Below, one piece after another: positions 63,846 through 64,000 of a stretch of 64,000 nucleotides of DNA (position 1 is its first letter; every line of letters begins with the position of its first letter). The notes beneath the pieces were generated by a model. That model made no database searches. It was not told the DNA's origin and saw only the letters and a list, made by a program, of their open reading frames with translations. The position numbers and the translations under genes are program-made. This DNA is from a virus. The stretch lies in the IMG/VR virus record IMGVR_UViG_3300042539_000280, positions 100,393-164,392 of that record. One strand, given 5' to 3'.

Positions 63846-64000
63846 GATTTGTTTCCTTATTGTGGATCCAATCGTTACATGCTCTAATTTGCTGATCCGT
63901 GATTTCCCCATTACAAACTGGCTTCATCTTCGGATACATAAAAATTTGATCTAGTATAGGTATAGTCATATAAAGAAAAATGAAGACCGCACCAAAGGTA
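63706..64000 (-). CDS. Partial gene at right edge, membrane-anchored start
   Basis: The frame is open through the right edge. Visible part: TFGAVFIFLYMTIPILDQIF (hydrophobic), then YPKMKPVCNGEITDQQIRAC. The last 40 residues overlap the gene at 63651-63845 out of frame and look less protein-like, so the true end is uncertain. Confidence 0.4.
   Translation of the reverse strand, partial: TFGAVFIFLYMTIPILDQIFMYPKMKPVCNGEITDQQIRACNDWIHNKETNHVRTTERGSGGLHRNTPSNEYLREQERAITDFGRKPDNGKGLEKDY

Noticed and set aside
1-64000. Integrase, transposase, attachment site or CRISPR array
   Set aside because: None was seen on either strand; the window fits a lytic phage with only free-standing homing-type nucleases.

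Overview
The window is a stretch of a large tailed double-stranded DNA phage genome with a T4-like replication module. It carries a family B DNA polymerase (gp43-like), UvsX, DnaB-type helicase (gp41-like), gp61-like primase, RNase H/FEN nuclease and an ATP-dependent DNA ligase. It also has class II cobalamin-dependent ribonucleotide reductase, ThyX and a dCMP deaminase, plus many small genes of the kind seen in T4-like phages of marine and alphaproteobacterial hosts. The spanin pair, outer-membrane lipoprotein signal and several signal-peptide cell-wall enzymes point to a Gram-negative host. The species cannot be named from this sequence alone. Almost every gene lies on the minus strand with overlapping stop/start codons (ATGA, TAATG), so transcription runs from right to left. 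The two spanin genes near 60.3-60.9 kb are the only plus-strand genes I accept.

Layout from left to right. 0-4.9 kb: ligase and small conserved genes. 4.9-9.0 kb: an early-type region with four strong sigma70-like promoters, each preceded at a fixed 21 bp by the same palindrome, and an array of fourteen tiny genes. 9-21.5 kb: SprT-like protease, RNase H, glutaredoxin, GIY-YIG nucleases, phosphoribosyltransferase, exported L,D-transpeptidase and HNH nuclease, class II RNR, ThyX, primase and a GH19 endolysin. 21.5-34.8 kb: long, low-complexity or multidomain proteins that look like virion or capsid cargo. Two start with sequences like the T4 capsid-targeting peptide, and one fuses a nucleotidyltransferase, a metallopeptidase and a P-loop kinase. 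34.8-46 kb: dCMP deaminase, Dps-like ferritin, a QueG/RdhA-like iron-sulfur protein, AdoMet decarboxylase, RlpA-like and M15-like exported proteins and a cobalamin-binding radical SAM protein. 44.3-50.6 kb: the main tRNA region. 50.6-60.2 kb: helicase, UvsX, polymerase, 2OG-Fe(II) oxygenases and a GT32 glycosyltransferase. 60.2-64 kb: spanins, putative holin, a tRNA and small secreted or membrane proteins.

Thirty-one tRNA genes are readable, covering all 20 amino acids, most with an encoded CCA. Mixed among them are two short tRNA-like hairpins and a 270-base structured segment without a credible gene.

Three themes stand out. First, eight 2OG-Fe(II) oxygenase-like genes, two GT32 glycosyltransferases, a Dps-like ferritin and a Bfd-like [2Fe-2S] protein suggest heavy use of iron chemistry. 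Second, several enzymes probably depend on cobalamin. Third, a set of end-processing and joining activities (fused P-loop kinase, stand-alone 3'-phosphatase-like protein, KxDG ligase-fold protein) could form a nucleic-acid repair kit, partly packaged in the capsid.
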